From an uncultured Saprospiraceae bacterium (GTDB taxonomy: Bacteria; Bacteroidota; Bacteroidia; Chitinophagales; Saprospiraceae): a DNA stretch of 32,110 nt. Position 1 is the stretch's first letter; each line of letters starts with the position of its first letter. The translations under genes and the position numbers were made by a program. The stretch is taken from NCBI GenBank assembly GCA_937942435.1, contig CALDEM010000066.1, positions 1 through 32,110 of the forward strand. The letters run 5' to 3'. Below the pieces are notes generated by a model, which had not been told where the DNA came from, made no database searches, and saw nothing but the letters and a program-made list of their open reading frames with translations. Positions 25,538-32,110 of the stretch are shown in pieces.

Positions 25538-25680
25538 GTATAGGCTTTTGTCTTGACAGGATGAACAAGCGGTTACACGGGAGTGTAATCAAAAGTCCTG
25601 AACGGACTATTGAAGTGAGAGAACCACAACATCAGTTGTGGGCGGGAGGTTGACTACAGTTCGAGCGTGTGTACCCTCAC
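25538..25680 (+). pseudogene. broken tRNA-Val copy with hairpin insert (copy C)
   Basis: GTATAG (25538-25543) and TCTTGACAGG (25551-25560) are remnants of the tRNA-Val 5' half, the second keeping the anticodon loop TTGACAG. An 81-nt insert follows at 25561-25641. Then GCGGGAGG and a recognisable T arm and 3' end (CTACAGTTCGAGCGTGTG, ACCCTCAC) complete the copy. The 5' acceptor strand is lost and the T stem is mismatched, so it should not make a functional tRNA. The insert interrupts the 3' side of the anticodon stem. Confidence 0.65.
25561..25641 (+). repeat. three-hairpin insert, copy C
   Basis: The element starts ATGAACAAGCGGT and ends GTTGTGG. Hairpin P1: GGTTACAC / GTGTAATC around a GGGA loop (8 bp, one G-T). 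P2: AGTCC / GGACT around TGAAC. P3: CCACAAC / GTTGTGG around ATCA. P1 has a stem sequence unlike copy A yet folds at the same place; P3 pairs A-T where copy A pairs G-T. Confidence 0.65.
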
Positions 25681-25708
25681 TTTCACTACCTTATATTCTT
25701 TTGTTCTT

Positions 25709-25782
25709 CGGGATGTAGCTTAGCCCGGTAAAGCGCTGGTCTGGGGGACCAGAGATCGAAGGTTCAAATCCTTTCATCCCGA
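25709..25782 (+). tRNA. tRNA-Pro (GGG)
   Basis: A complete 74-nt cloverleaf. The acceptor stem CGGGATG pairs with CATCCCG, with A as discriminator. The D stem is GCTT/AAGC, the anticodon stem CTGGT/ACCAG with loop CTGGGGG (anticodon GGG), and the T arm GAAGG/CCTTT-type with TTCAAAT. The C1-G72 start is characteristic of bacterial tRNA-Pro. The CCA end is not encoded. Confidence 0.92.
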
Positions 25783-25826
25783 CTCTTAGAGTGTTATATA
25801 ATCATATCCGGTTATATCTTAGCAAC

Positions 25827-26669
25827 ATGGATGTCATCCGAAACCTAACTACTCTTCTCAACAAACCCTTCCCAGAAGATGAAAGTAGATTTGGCAAGCC
25901 AAAAACTGCTCTTATAGTCAGTATATTCATTGCTTTCTTTTTAATCATATTCGAGCCCTTTGGTATCTCAACCTTAGGCTCTGATAGATATTGGGTATGT
26001 GCTGGGTTTGGAGCAATCACCTTCTTTTCAAGTCTAGTATATGAATATGCGTTCGGATATGCCATGAAGTTAAAAGGTCAAGGGCAAAACTGGACTTATG
26101 GTAAGTCGATCATCTACAATCTGGGATTGATGTTGTTTATCAGTTTCGCCAACTTCCTCTTTGCTCGACTTGCTATATTTGGATATATCATATGGTCACT
26201 ACTACCAGATATGATCTACGGTACTTTTATGATCGGTATCATACCCGTGATTGCGATAGGAGCCTTCTCATTATTGAAAGCTGAAAGAAGACATCTGCAG
26301 TTGGCAGCTGAGATAAATGCTCACAAATCAGACATAACACCCGAAACAGACAGTAGCCATCAAGATGCTCTATTTGATATTCCAGTGAGACAAATCAGAT
26401 ATGTTGAAGCGCTTCAGAACTATGTGAAGATCGGTTTTCTTGATGCTTCGGGACAGCATGTCACCAAGACCGAACGAGCCACCATCAAGCAGATATTAGA
26501 AGAAGTAAAGGGTAGTTCGATTGTAAAGTGTCATAGATCATTTCTCGTTAATCGAGATGCCATCATATCTACCGAAGGCAATGCTCAAGGTTTGCTTCTT
26601 AGTCTTTCGGATTGTCCATCAGCGATACCTGTATCTAGAAGTTTTATTCCTTCATTTCGTACCAAATAA
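25827..26669 (+). CDS. membrane-bound LytTR transcriptional regulator
   Basis: A 280-residue protein with four predicted membrane helices (about 28-48, 58-78, 97-120 and 128-150), a short charged linker and a LytTR DNA-binding domain (about 185-278). IRYVEALQNYVKIG, CHRSFLVNRDAI and IPVSRSF are the LytTR blocks. LytTR domains bind direct repeats in promoters; joining one to membrane helices suggests a one-component sensor regulated from within the membrane. The ATG at 25827 is preferred; a GTG at 25791 is the longer alternative and comes too close to tRNA-Pro. No adjacent histidine kinase of the LytS type was seen. Confidence 0.88.
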   Translation: MDVIRNLTTLLNKPFPEDESRFGKPKTALIVSIFIAFFLIIFEPFGISTLGSDRYWVCAGFGAITFFSSLVYEYAFGYAMKLKGQGQNWTYGKSIIYNLGLMLFISFANFLFARLAIFGYIIWSLLPDMIYGTFMIGIIPVIAIGAFSLLKAERRHLQLAAEINAHKSDITPETDSSHQDALFDIPVRQIRYVEALQNYVKIGFLDASGQHVTKTERATIKQILEEVKGSSIVKCHRSFLVNRDAIISTEGNAQGLLLSLSDCPSAIPVSRSFIPSFRTK

Positions 26670-26686
26670 GCCCCTTTACGCCTGTA

Positions 26687-26698
26687 TTTGGGCCCAAA
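26687..26698. repeat. 12-bp perfect palindrome
   Basis: TTTGGGCCCAAA lies 17 bases after the LytTR gene stop and about 65 bases before the -33 element of the amidohydrolase promoter. It has no loop or T-tract, so it is not a terminator; it could be a protein-binding site. Confidence 0.35.
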
Positions 26699-26762
26699 AC
26701 CTTGCAGTTTATCCCAAGTCATCTGCAGTCCATCCCCATTTATGCAGCTCGTCACTTTACAC

Positions 26763-26793
26763 TTTGAAGCTGGCCTACTCCAATCTATGTTTG
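26763..26793 (+). promoter_or_regulatory. amidohydrolase promoter (TTTG-N19-TATGTTTG)
   Basis: A near-ideal Bacteroidota primary sigma promoter: TTTG (26763-26766), a 19-base spacer and TATGTTTG (26786-26793), 29 bases before the amidohydrolase ATG. Its position supports starting the gene at 26823, not at the upstream in-frame codons that the promoter would cut off. Confidence 0.65.
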
Positions 26794-26822
26794 GATTATC
26801 AATTCATAAAAACACTACCGTT

Positions 26823-28349
26823 ATGAACATCAAAAAAGGACTTAAGTACTTCTTTATCGTAACCATCATTCTATTGATCATCACAATATTTTTATTCAAC
26901 AGAATGGGCAAACAAATCTATGGTGCACTAACAGAGCAAGTCGACTATGAACAGTTTGAACCTCAGATTGGGTCATTTGCAGTAGCGAACGTTAACGTTT
27001 TATCTGAAGAAGGGGATCGCTTCATCACTGGACAGACAGTTACTATAAAAGATGGTCTGATTCAGACTATAGATTCTGTACAAGCTGTATCTGACCAATA
27101 TACTATCATCGACGGTTCTGGCAAATACCTCATCCCGGGATTGATCGATGCACATGTACACTTGTTCCAAAGCCCTAATGACTTGCTACTCTATGTTGCC
27201 AATGGTATCACTGAGATCAGAGAGCTGATAGGCGAAGAAGACCATCTAAAGTGGAAACAACAAATAGAAAATGGTCGCATAGGGCCAAAAATGTTTGTGG
27301 CAACTCCACGGCTCGGAAGTTTTTCTACTATGGAAGGTTTCTTCATGGAGCAATCACAAGGATTTATAAATGTTCGTGATGCCGCTTCGGCAAGACAAAC
27401 GATACAAAGGCTCCATGCAGAAGGATATCAAGGTGTAAAGATTTATAGCCAGCTCAATAGAGAGAGTTATATCGCGATTGCAGAGACAGCGAAAGAACTC
27501 GACATGCCTATATTTGGTCATATACCTTGGGCTGCATCATATGATGACATTTATAATCATGGACAATCTGGGATCGCACACTTTGAAGAAGTAATGAATG
27601 CGCTAGCTAGAGAGTTTGACGACTATGGCAACTTTGGTGGACGTGAGGATGAGTTTCTCGATTTTATAAATGATAGAAGCGATGAACTCGCGCAAAACTT
27701 AATTAAGAATAATATCACTGTAACTTCTACTTTATGGTTAACAGAAAGCTTTGAAAAACAAAAATTTGACCTCAAACAAATATTGAAAAATGTAGAACTA
27801 GTATATCAGAACCCTGGCATCAGCGAATGGTCTACATATATCCCTGGTGGGCTGGGTTGGTTACCCGAAGTCAATAGATACAAACTCCGAGATGGCCTAA
27901 CTCCTGAAGAGCTCAATAGCGAGAAAAAATTTTGGTCAACTTATGGTCAAGCATGTGCGCTTATCGCAAATAACCTAAATCAGAGAGGTGTAAAGATAAT
28001 GGCCGGTACCGATGCCAATCTTCCTCCTACAGTACCTGGCTTTTCACTTCATGATGAGCTGGGTAGTCTAAACCGAGCTGGTTTAACTACACAGGAGACG
28101 CTACGTGCAGCGACTAGTACACCTGCAAGTTGGTTAAGGAGCAGGTCAGGCAAAGTAGCAATCGGTTACGATGCCAATCTAGTATTGCTTGATAAGAATC
28201 CTTTAGACGCTATAGAGCATACAAAAGCTATTAATACTGTCATACTAAAAGGAAAGGTCTTTGATCGATCTTTGTTAGATCAGATGCTGACTGCTGTAAA
28301 GGACGCTAATGATAGAAGTAGAAAGATTCCAATTGATGAGTTTTTATGA
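26823..28349 (+). CDS. membrane-anchored amidohydrolase family protein
   Basis: A 508-residue amidohydrolase-superfamily metalloenzyme held by an N-terminal helix (about 8-26, YFFIVTIILLIITIFLF). Metal ligands in order: HxH at 111-113 (GLIDAHVHL), a likely carbamylated lysine Lys206 (GVKIY), His233 (FGHIPWA), His253 (AHFEE) and Asp397 (MAGTDAN). This matches the imidazolonepropionase/Xaa-Pro dipeptidase-like subgroup, which hydrolyses peptide or ring amide bonds. The helix would place the enzyme outside the cytoplasm. The ATG at 26823 fits the promoter just upstream. The substrate is not readable. Its stop is nine bases from the convergent sensor kinase stop. Confidence 0.88.
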   Translation: MNIKKGLKYFFIVTIILLIITIFLFNRMGKQIYGALTEQVDYEQFEPQIGSFAVANVNVLSEEGDRFITGQTVTIKDGLIQTIDSVQAVSDQYTIIDGSGKYLIPGLIDAHVHLFQSPNDLLLYVANGITEIRELIGEEDHLKWKQQIENGRIGPKMFVATPRLGSFSTMEGFFMEQSQGFINVRDAASARQTIQRLHAEGYQGVKIYSQLNRESYIAIAETAKELDMPIFGHIPWAASYDDIYNHGQSGIAHFEEVMNALAREFDDYGNFGGREDEFLDFINDRSDELAQNLIKNNITVTSTLWLTESFEKQKFDLKQILKNVELVYQNPGISEWSTYIPGGLGWLPEVNRYKLRDGLTPEELNSEKKFWSTYGQACALIANNLNQRGVKIMAGTDANLPPTVPGFSLHDELGSLNRAGLTTQETLRAATSTPASWLRSRSGKVAIGYDANLVLLDKNPLDAIEHTKAINTVILKGKVFDRSLLDQMLTAVKDANDRSRKIPIDEFL

Positions 28350-28358
28350 ACAATTGTT

Positions 28359-31300
28359 CTAATCCAATGGAAGATCTAAGGTGGTTTGATATCCTTTGTC
28401 ATAAGTAAATGTGTATTTACCTCCGAGCGCTTCTGCGCGAGATCGCATATTAGTTAAGCCTTGACCAGAAGTTTTGATTCTATCCTTTTCTGTACCTCGA
28501 TCCGAGATAACCAAACGAAGTTGATTTTTAGTAGTAGAAAGATGGATATCAACCACCTCGGTATTTGAATGCTTGAGAATATTAGCAAGTGATTCTTTAA
28601 ATATCAAGAATACTGCTTGCCTAAGATTCGGCTGAAGAACCAACTCATTATCCAATAGGTTACTGGAGAAGTTATGTTTGCATTGCTCCGAGTTTATCAC
28701 TTCTCCAGCGAAGTCCATCATGCGGTCTTTTAAGTCTTCTATCCCATCCTTACGAGAGTCAATAGCCCAAACTGTATCTCTCATCCTGCCCATCGCCTCT
28801 CGACTTTGTTTAGCAATCTGATTAGCTAGTTCTTTATTTTTATCTGAGACAAAATCCTCCAATAGCTCTGACTGCATCGCCACTCCAGTAAGTATGGTAC
28901 CTACATCATCATGAAGATCTTTTGATATCTGATCTCTCATCGATGCCATAGCTAACTGCCTTTTCAGTTTCAATCCTTGATAGTAGTTTGTTAGAAAGTA
29001 CACAGCAGACACAATTGTAATTAGCATAAGTGACAAAAACCACCATGTACGATACCATAGGTTATCAACTAACAATTGGATTCTTAAGACTTCATTACTT
29101 AAAGCCCCTCCTGAGACACTTCCTTTAACAAGTAGCTCATACTTGCCAGGAGTTAAACTTGAATAAGAAATAACATTCTCCGATGTCCTTTCTGACCAAT
29201 CTGTATCAAATCCTTCTAATTTGTAAGTATAAACATGACGGGATGGATAATCAAAATCACGTAAGGACACACTGACATTGAGATCTCTATGATCGTAAGG
29301 CAACTTTATACTTAGATTAGATTTAGCATAAAATCCCTCTTCTGTATTTAGATTGGATTTTGCATCCAGGTAATTGTAACCATTGACTAACAGGGGTGCA
29401 TTGAGATCCTTGCCTTCTCTGATCTTTGTTTTAGAGAGAACATATTGAGGATTACAAGTGTAAAACCCATTGTTTGTCCCGACTGCTATCAAACCTGACC
29501 TCAATTTTCTCAATACATTCACCGCTCCTTTAGTCTCTATGCCTTCTTCTTTAGAAAGCACAATGTTGATATCGTTTTTAAAATCAACATAACTCAAACC
29601 TCTCATATCACCAACCCATAAGGCATGGTCACTTATTGGCAACACTTTTAAATCCGGACCAGACACCTCTTCATCAATAACATTAAAGTAGATAAACTCT
29701 CTCTTCTTTACATCTAGAAGTCCATAGAAATTATCGCTTTTGAACCAAAACATATTATCCCTATGGTATAAGAATTGCTTGACACCAAGGCCTACTTTAA
29801 ACGACTCACTCTTATAAGCAATCGAGTCGTTCCATCTTTCTACTTTATCAGTTTCAGTATCAAGATTATAAACTCCCGCGGCAGATGCAATCCAAAGTAT
29901 CCCAGTGGAATCCTCAGTAACTCCATTGACAGGTAGCAGATTAAAATCTATCTGTCCATTGGCATCTTTATGATTTCCAAGAAATTCAAGCGTATGCTTA
30001 TCTGCCCTTCCAAACATAAAATCGTGCTGATTAAGAATGCCAGAAAACCATATATCTCCATTTTGCTGTTCATATATCGTCTCTATCTTATTAATCGGTT
30101 GTCTTGCTTTTTCTACATTATAATTTTTGTCTATCCTATAGTATGAATCCCATGAGGCGTAAACTTTAAGATCATCTTCTACTGTCAAATGAACTTTTTC
30201 TTTAGGGTTAAAGAGTGGAAGTACATCAAGTTCTTCTGTTAGCAAATTAAGTCTATAAGAAAATACTCCCTCTTGAAATATGACATCACCAGCTTCATCC
30301 TCACCGACCCCATGTATAGCAGAGTTCCTAATGGCATAGTCATTATAATGATCTATACTTCTCTTTATAGTTACTTGGCTTTCACTTTTGTAAATAGGGT
30401 GATCGACATCCGAGGTATTGACTACATATGACCTAAAGTAAGACTCCTTATCTCTTATTTTAAAAAGCCCTCCCTTTTGGTTACCCCATATATTACCTTG
30501 GTTATCCTCAAAGATAAACTTGACATCATAATCGCCTCCTTCTAGTTCTTTTACAATGGGCGTTCTAAATCCTAATATTTGTTCAACAGAGGGATCATAC
30601 ATGACTAAGTATGCTGCTGCACAACTCATCCATACACGATCCTTGCTATCAACATAAATAGACCTGAGATTTAGTAATGATCCAAAACCTTTCAATCCTC
30701 TTTTTAGGTTTTCTGCCTCGACCTTTTTTTTGCAATCTGTAATAAACTCAAGACGTCCACTTAGTTGATGAGGTCTAAATCTACCGGTTGACCAGTCCAA
30801 AATCTCAAAATCATCTTCATATATCCGCCACAGGTTGTTCTCATTATCCAATCGAAATTGGCTACACTCTCTTTTAGACTCAAAGTCAGAGAGATTTTGA
30901 ACAGGCGCTTGTACCTCAGCACCTTTTTCGTCTAGTATAATTAGTCCACCTAATCGACGATGAATAAATAACAAGCCATTGCGATCTGATAATTCAAAAT
31001 CCCAAAACAAACCCTGGGCCTTCATATGAGGGTATAGATCAAAGGCAAATTCAAAATCCAGACTTCCTTCAGCACGATAAACAGGTCGCATACCTGTTGA
31101 AGGATTAGTAGTAAAAAGCCATAACACCCCAAGATCATCCTTATATAAGTGGTTGAAAAGATCTCCTTCTGACAATTGCCACTGAGGTTCAATGGTCTTT
31201 TTGAGAGGATCAAAAAGGCTAATTTCTTGACCATTAATGAATACCATAGACTCTTGATATCTGATCAAATCACCCGAAAAAGAATACTCATTCTTCTTCT

Positions 31301-31523
31301 TTCCTAGGATATCACCAAGGCCAGCTGGCCTAAACTGGTGACCATTGTAAAAGAAAAAATCCTTTTCATCATGAAGCCAGTAATATCCAGAACTATCTAT
31401 CTCCATACGCGAAACATGATGCCTCCACGGATATTCAATCTCATAACTGTCCAGCTGGCCATAAGACGTGGTTGACCATATACAAAACAGTGCGGCAATT
31501 AGATAGTTGACTCTACAGTTCAT
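28359..31523 (-). CDS. Reg_prop/Y_Y_Y sensor histidine kinase
   Basis: A 1054-residue sensor. A signal peptide ends SYGQ (about residue 23). A large periplasmic region of two-component-regulator propeller repeats follows (for example SSGYYWLHDEKDFFFYNG, DSTGILWIASAAGVYNL), then a Y_Y_Y domain (YTYKLEGFDTDWSE, LTPGKYELLVKG) and one membrane helix (about 828-845). The cytoplasmic part has a HisKA_3-type phosphoacceptor (KDLHDDVGTILTG, His871) and an HATPase domain (N box FKESLANILKHS, G box GQGLTNM). There is no AraC or receiver domain, so it is a plain kinase of the NarX/LiaS class needing a separate response regulator, and none is adjacent. The ligand is unknown. Confidence 0.92.
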   Translation of the reverse strand: MNCRVNYLIAALFCIWSTTSYGQLDSYEIEYPWRHHVSRMEIDSSGYYWLHDEKDFFFYNGHQFRPAGLGDILGKKKNEYSFSGDLIRYQESMVFINGQEISLFDPLKKTIEPQWQLSEGDLFNHLYKDDLGVLWLFTTNPSTGMRPVYRAEGSLDFEFAFDLYPHMKAQGLFWDFELSDRNGLLFIHRRLGGLIILDEKGAEVQAPVQNLSDFESKRECSQFRLDNENNLWRIYEDDFEILDWSTGRFRPHQLSGRLEFITDCKKKVEAENLKRGLKGFGSLLNLRSIYVDSKDRVWMSCAAAYLVMYDPSVEQILGFRTPIVKELEGGDYDVKFIFEDNQGNIWGNQKGGLFKIRDKESYFRSYVVNTSDVDHPIYKSESQVTIKRSIDHYNDYAIRNSAIHGVGEDEAGDVIFQEGVFSYRLNLLTEELDVLPLFNPKEKVHLTVEDDLKVYASWDSYYRIDKNYNVEKARQPINKIETIYEQQNGDIWFSGILNQHDFMFGRADKHTLEFLGNHKDANGQIDFNLLPVNGVTEDSTGILWIASAAGVYNLDTETDKVERWNDSIAYKSESFKVGLGVKQFLYHRDNMFWFKSDNFYGLLDVKKREFIYFNVIDEEVSGPDLKVLPISDHALWVGDMRGLSYVDFKNDINIVLSKEEGIETKGAVNVLRKLRSGLIAVGTNNGFYTCNPQYVLSKTKIREGKDLNAPLLVNGYNYLDAKSNLNTEEGFYAKSNLSIKLPYDHRDLNVSVSLRDFDYPSRHVYTYKLEGFDTDWSERTSENVISYSSLTPGKYELLVKGSVSGGALSNEVLRIQLLVDNLWYRTWWFLSLMLITIVSAVYFLTNYYQGLKLKRQLAMASMRDQISKDLHDDVGTILTGVAMQSELLEDFVSDKNKELANQIAKQSREAMGRMRDTVWAIDSRKDGIEDLKDRMMDFAGEVINSEQCKHNFSSNLLDNELVLQPNLRQAVFLIFKESLANILKHSNTEVVDIHLSTTKNQLRLVISDRGTEKDRIKTSGQGLTNMRSRAEALGGKYTFTYDKGYQTTLDLPLD

Positions 31524-31808
31524 TCACGAACAAGGTAATAATTCTCTTATATGCATATCCGAGGATAGCTTAAAATTAAGAACTGTTATGACTTAAAGGT
31601 CAATAGTCACCCCGGCTTTTCTGGATATTATCGACTGTAGTAATGTCAGTTCAAATAATGGATTAACTAATTGAATCCTAATCTCAAAAAATTCTAAGAA
31701 CTACATTGATCTAAATAATACATCTACTTCATCATAATAGAAGTGTAATTGGTATTAAGATGGCTACTTTGATATTTTATATTGTCCGTCCTTAGCGTCA
31801 AGCCACAT

Positions 31809-32110
31809 ATGAAGAAGGAAGCCATCATACTCTGTAGTTTTATCATACTGAAGTTCTTTCTACAATTCATTCTTATAAGCCCTGAGTACGAACTTCATCG
31901 CGACGAATATCTCCATCTGGACATTGGCCATCATCTGGCATGGGGCTATCAGTCTGTACCACCCTTGACAGCCTGGGTGTCCAAGATTATTTATCTATTA
32001 GGCAACTCAGCCTTTTGGGTCAAATTCTTTCCAGCACTATTTGGTGCTTTAACGATTATTGTTGTTTGGAAAATGATAAAAGAACTCAATGGTAATATAT
32101 ATGCTTTGTC
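31809..32110 (+). CDS. GT39/PMT_2-type membrane glycosyltransferase, N-terminal part
   Basis: The frame is open from the ATG at 31809 to the right edge (100 codons and two bases). The first helix (IILCSFIILKFFLQFILI) is followed by YELHRDEYLHLDIGHHLAWG and SVPPLTAWVSK, the first loop of ArnT/PMT_2 family glycosyltransferases, where the Asp-Glu pair (DEY) is catalytic or metal-binding. A second helix follows (WVKFFPALFGALTIIVVWKMI). These enzymes move sugars from polyprenyl-phosphate carriers to lipids or proteins. The acceptor cannot be told from this fragment. Confidence 0.8.
   Translation, partial: MKKEAIILCSFIILKFFLQFILISPEYELHRDEYLHLDIGHHLAWGYQSVPPLTAWVSKIIYLLGNSAFWVKFFPALFGALTIIVVWKMIKELNGNIYAL

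Noticed and set aside
25317..25641. The inserts as group I introns in tRNA genes.
   Set aside because: At 81-84 nt they are far too short for a group I catalytic core, and the host tRNA copies cannot fold even with the inserts removed.
25289..25680. A split tRNA made from the 5' half of copy A and the 3' half of copy C, whose acceptor strands TGAGGGT and ACCCTCA are perfectly complementary.
   Set aside because: The intact tRNA-Val has the same TGAGGGT, so the match is expected from shared ancestry. The T stem of copy C and D stem of copy A carry mismatches, and split tRNAs of this kind are not known in bacteria.
25441..25680. Copy C as an attachment site left by an integrative element at tRNA-Val.
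   Set aside because: Its 3' end is diverged rather than an exact repeat, there is no integrase or mobile cargo, and copy A repeats the 5' end, which integration at a tRNA 3' end does not explain. The XerD at 19110-20018 belongs to a housekeeping operon.
31524..31808. A gene or RNA in the 285-base gap before the glycosyltransferase.
   Set aside because: No open frame or stable hairpin stands out. It should hold promoters for two divergent genes, but only imperfect matches (such as TTACCTTG on the minus strand near 31538) were seen.

Overview
This 32.1-kb window looks like chromosome from a Bacteroidota bacterium, probably near the Saprospirales/Cytophagales. That placement is inferred from gene families, not from a marker-gene tree. 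The evidence is a complete Bat (aerotolerance-type) operon, an lptB gene followed by small lipoproteins, a giant Reg_prop/Y_Y_Y sensor kinase, TAnnTTTG-type promoters, A-rich rather than Shine-Dalgarno leaders, and frequent TTG/GTG starts. Most of the window is housekeeping or conserved accessory chromosome. No transposase, phage gene or CRISPR array was seen.

Layout. 1-3792 (+): the C-terminal part of a gamma-glutamyltransferase-like protein, malate:quinone oxidoreductase and an exported serine hydrolase. 3796-6260 (-): a zinc-free MDR oxidoreductase behind asparaginyl-tRNA synthetase. 6261-6688: non-coding, with two terminator-like hairpins. 6689-15948 (-): a tightly packed operon, in transcription order MoxR ATPase, a secreted DUF3298/RsiV-like protein, DUF58 protein, a membrane protein with an EF-hand-like loop, BatA, BatB, BatC, a short BatD-like protein and full-length BatD. 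16060-20018 (-): xerD, a large Ig-like lipoprotein, lptB and two small lipoproteins, most of them overlapping. 20088-22611 (-): a PadR regulator, a PspC protein, a membrane protein and a DUF4440 protein, with a candidate autoregulatory inverted repeat at the padR promoter. 22762-23349 (-): a polysaccharide deacetylase.

23450-25163 (+): gltX overlapping a small conserved gene. 25164-25790: a tRNA region with one intact tRNA-Val(GAC), one intact tRNA-Pro(GGG) and two broken tRNA-Val copies on either side of the intact one. 25827-28349 (+): a membrane LytTR regulator and a membrane-anchored amidohydrolase with a canonical promoter. 28359-31523 (-): a hybrid-sensor-like histidine kinase without a receiver domain. 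31809 to the end (+): the start of a GT39/PMT-type membrane glycosyltransferase.

The most unusual structure is in the tRNA region. Both broken tRNA-Val copies carry a related insert of 81-84 nt that folds into three consecutive hairpins. Over a 55-nt core the inserts match at 45 positions without gaps. The first hairpin is kept in both copies although its stem sequence has been almost wholly replaced. This suggests a structured RNA or small hairpin element that sat in a tRNA-Val gene before the copies duplicated and decayed.
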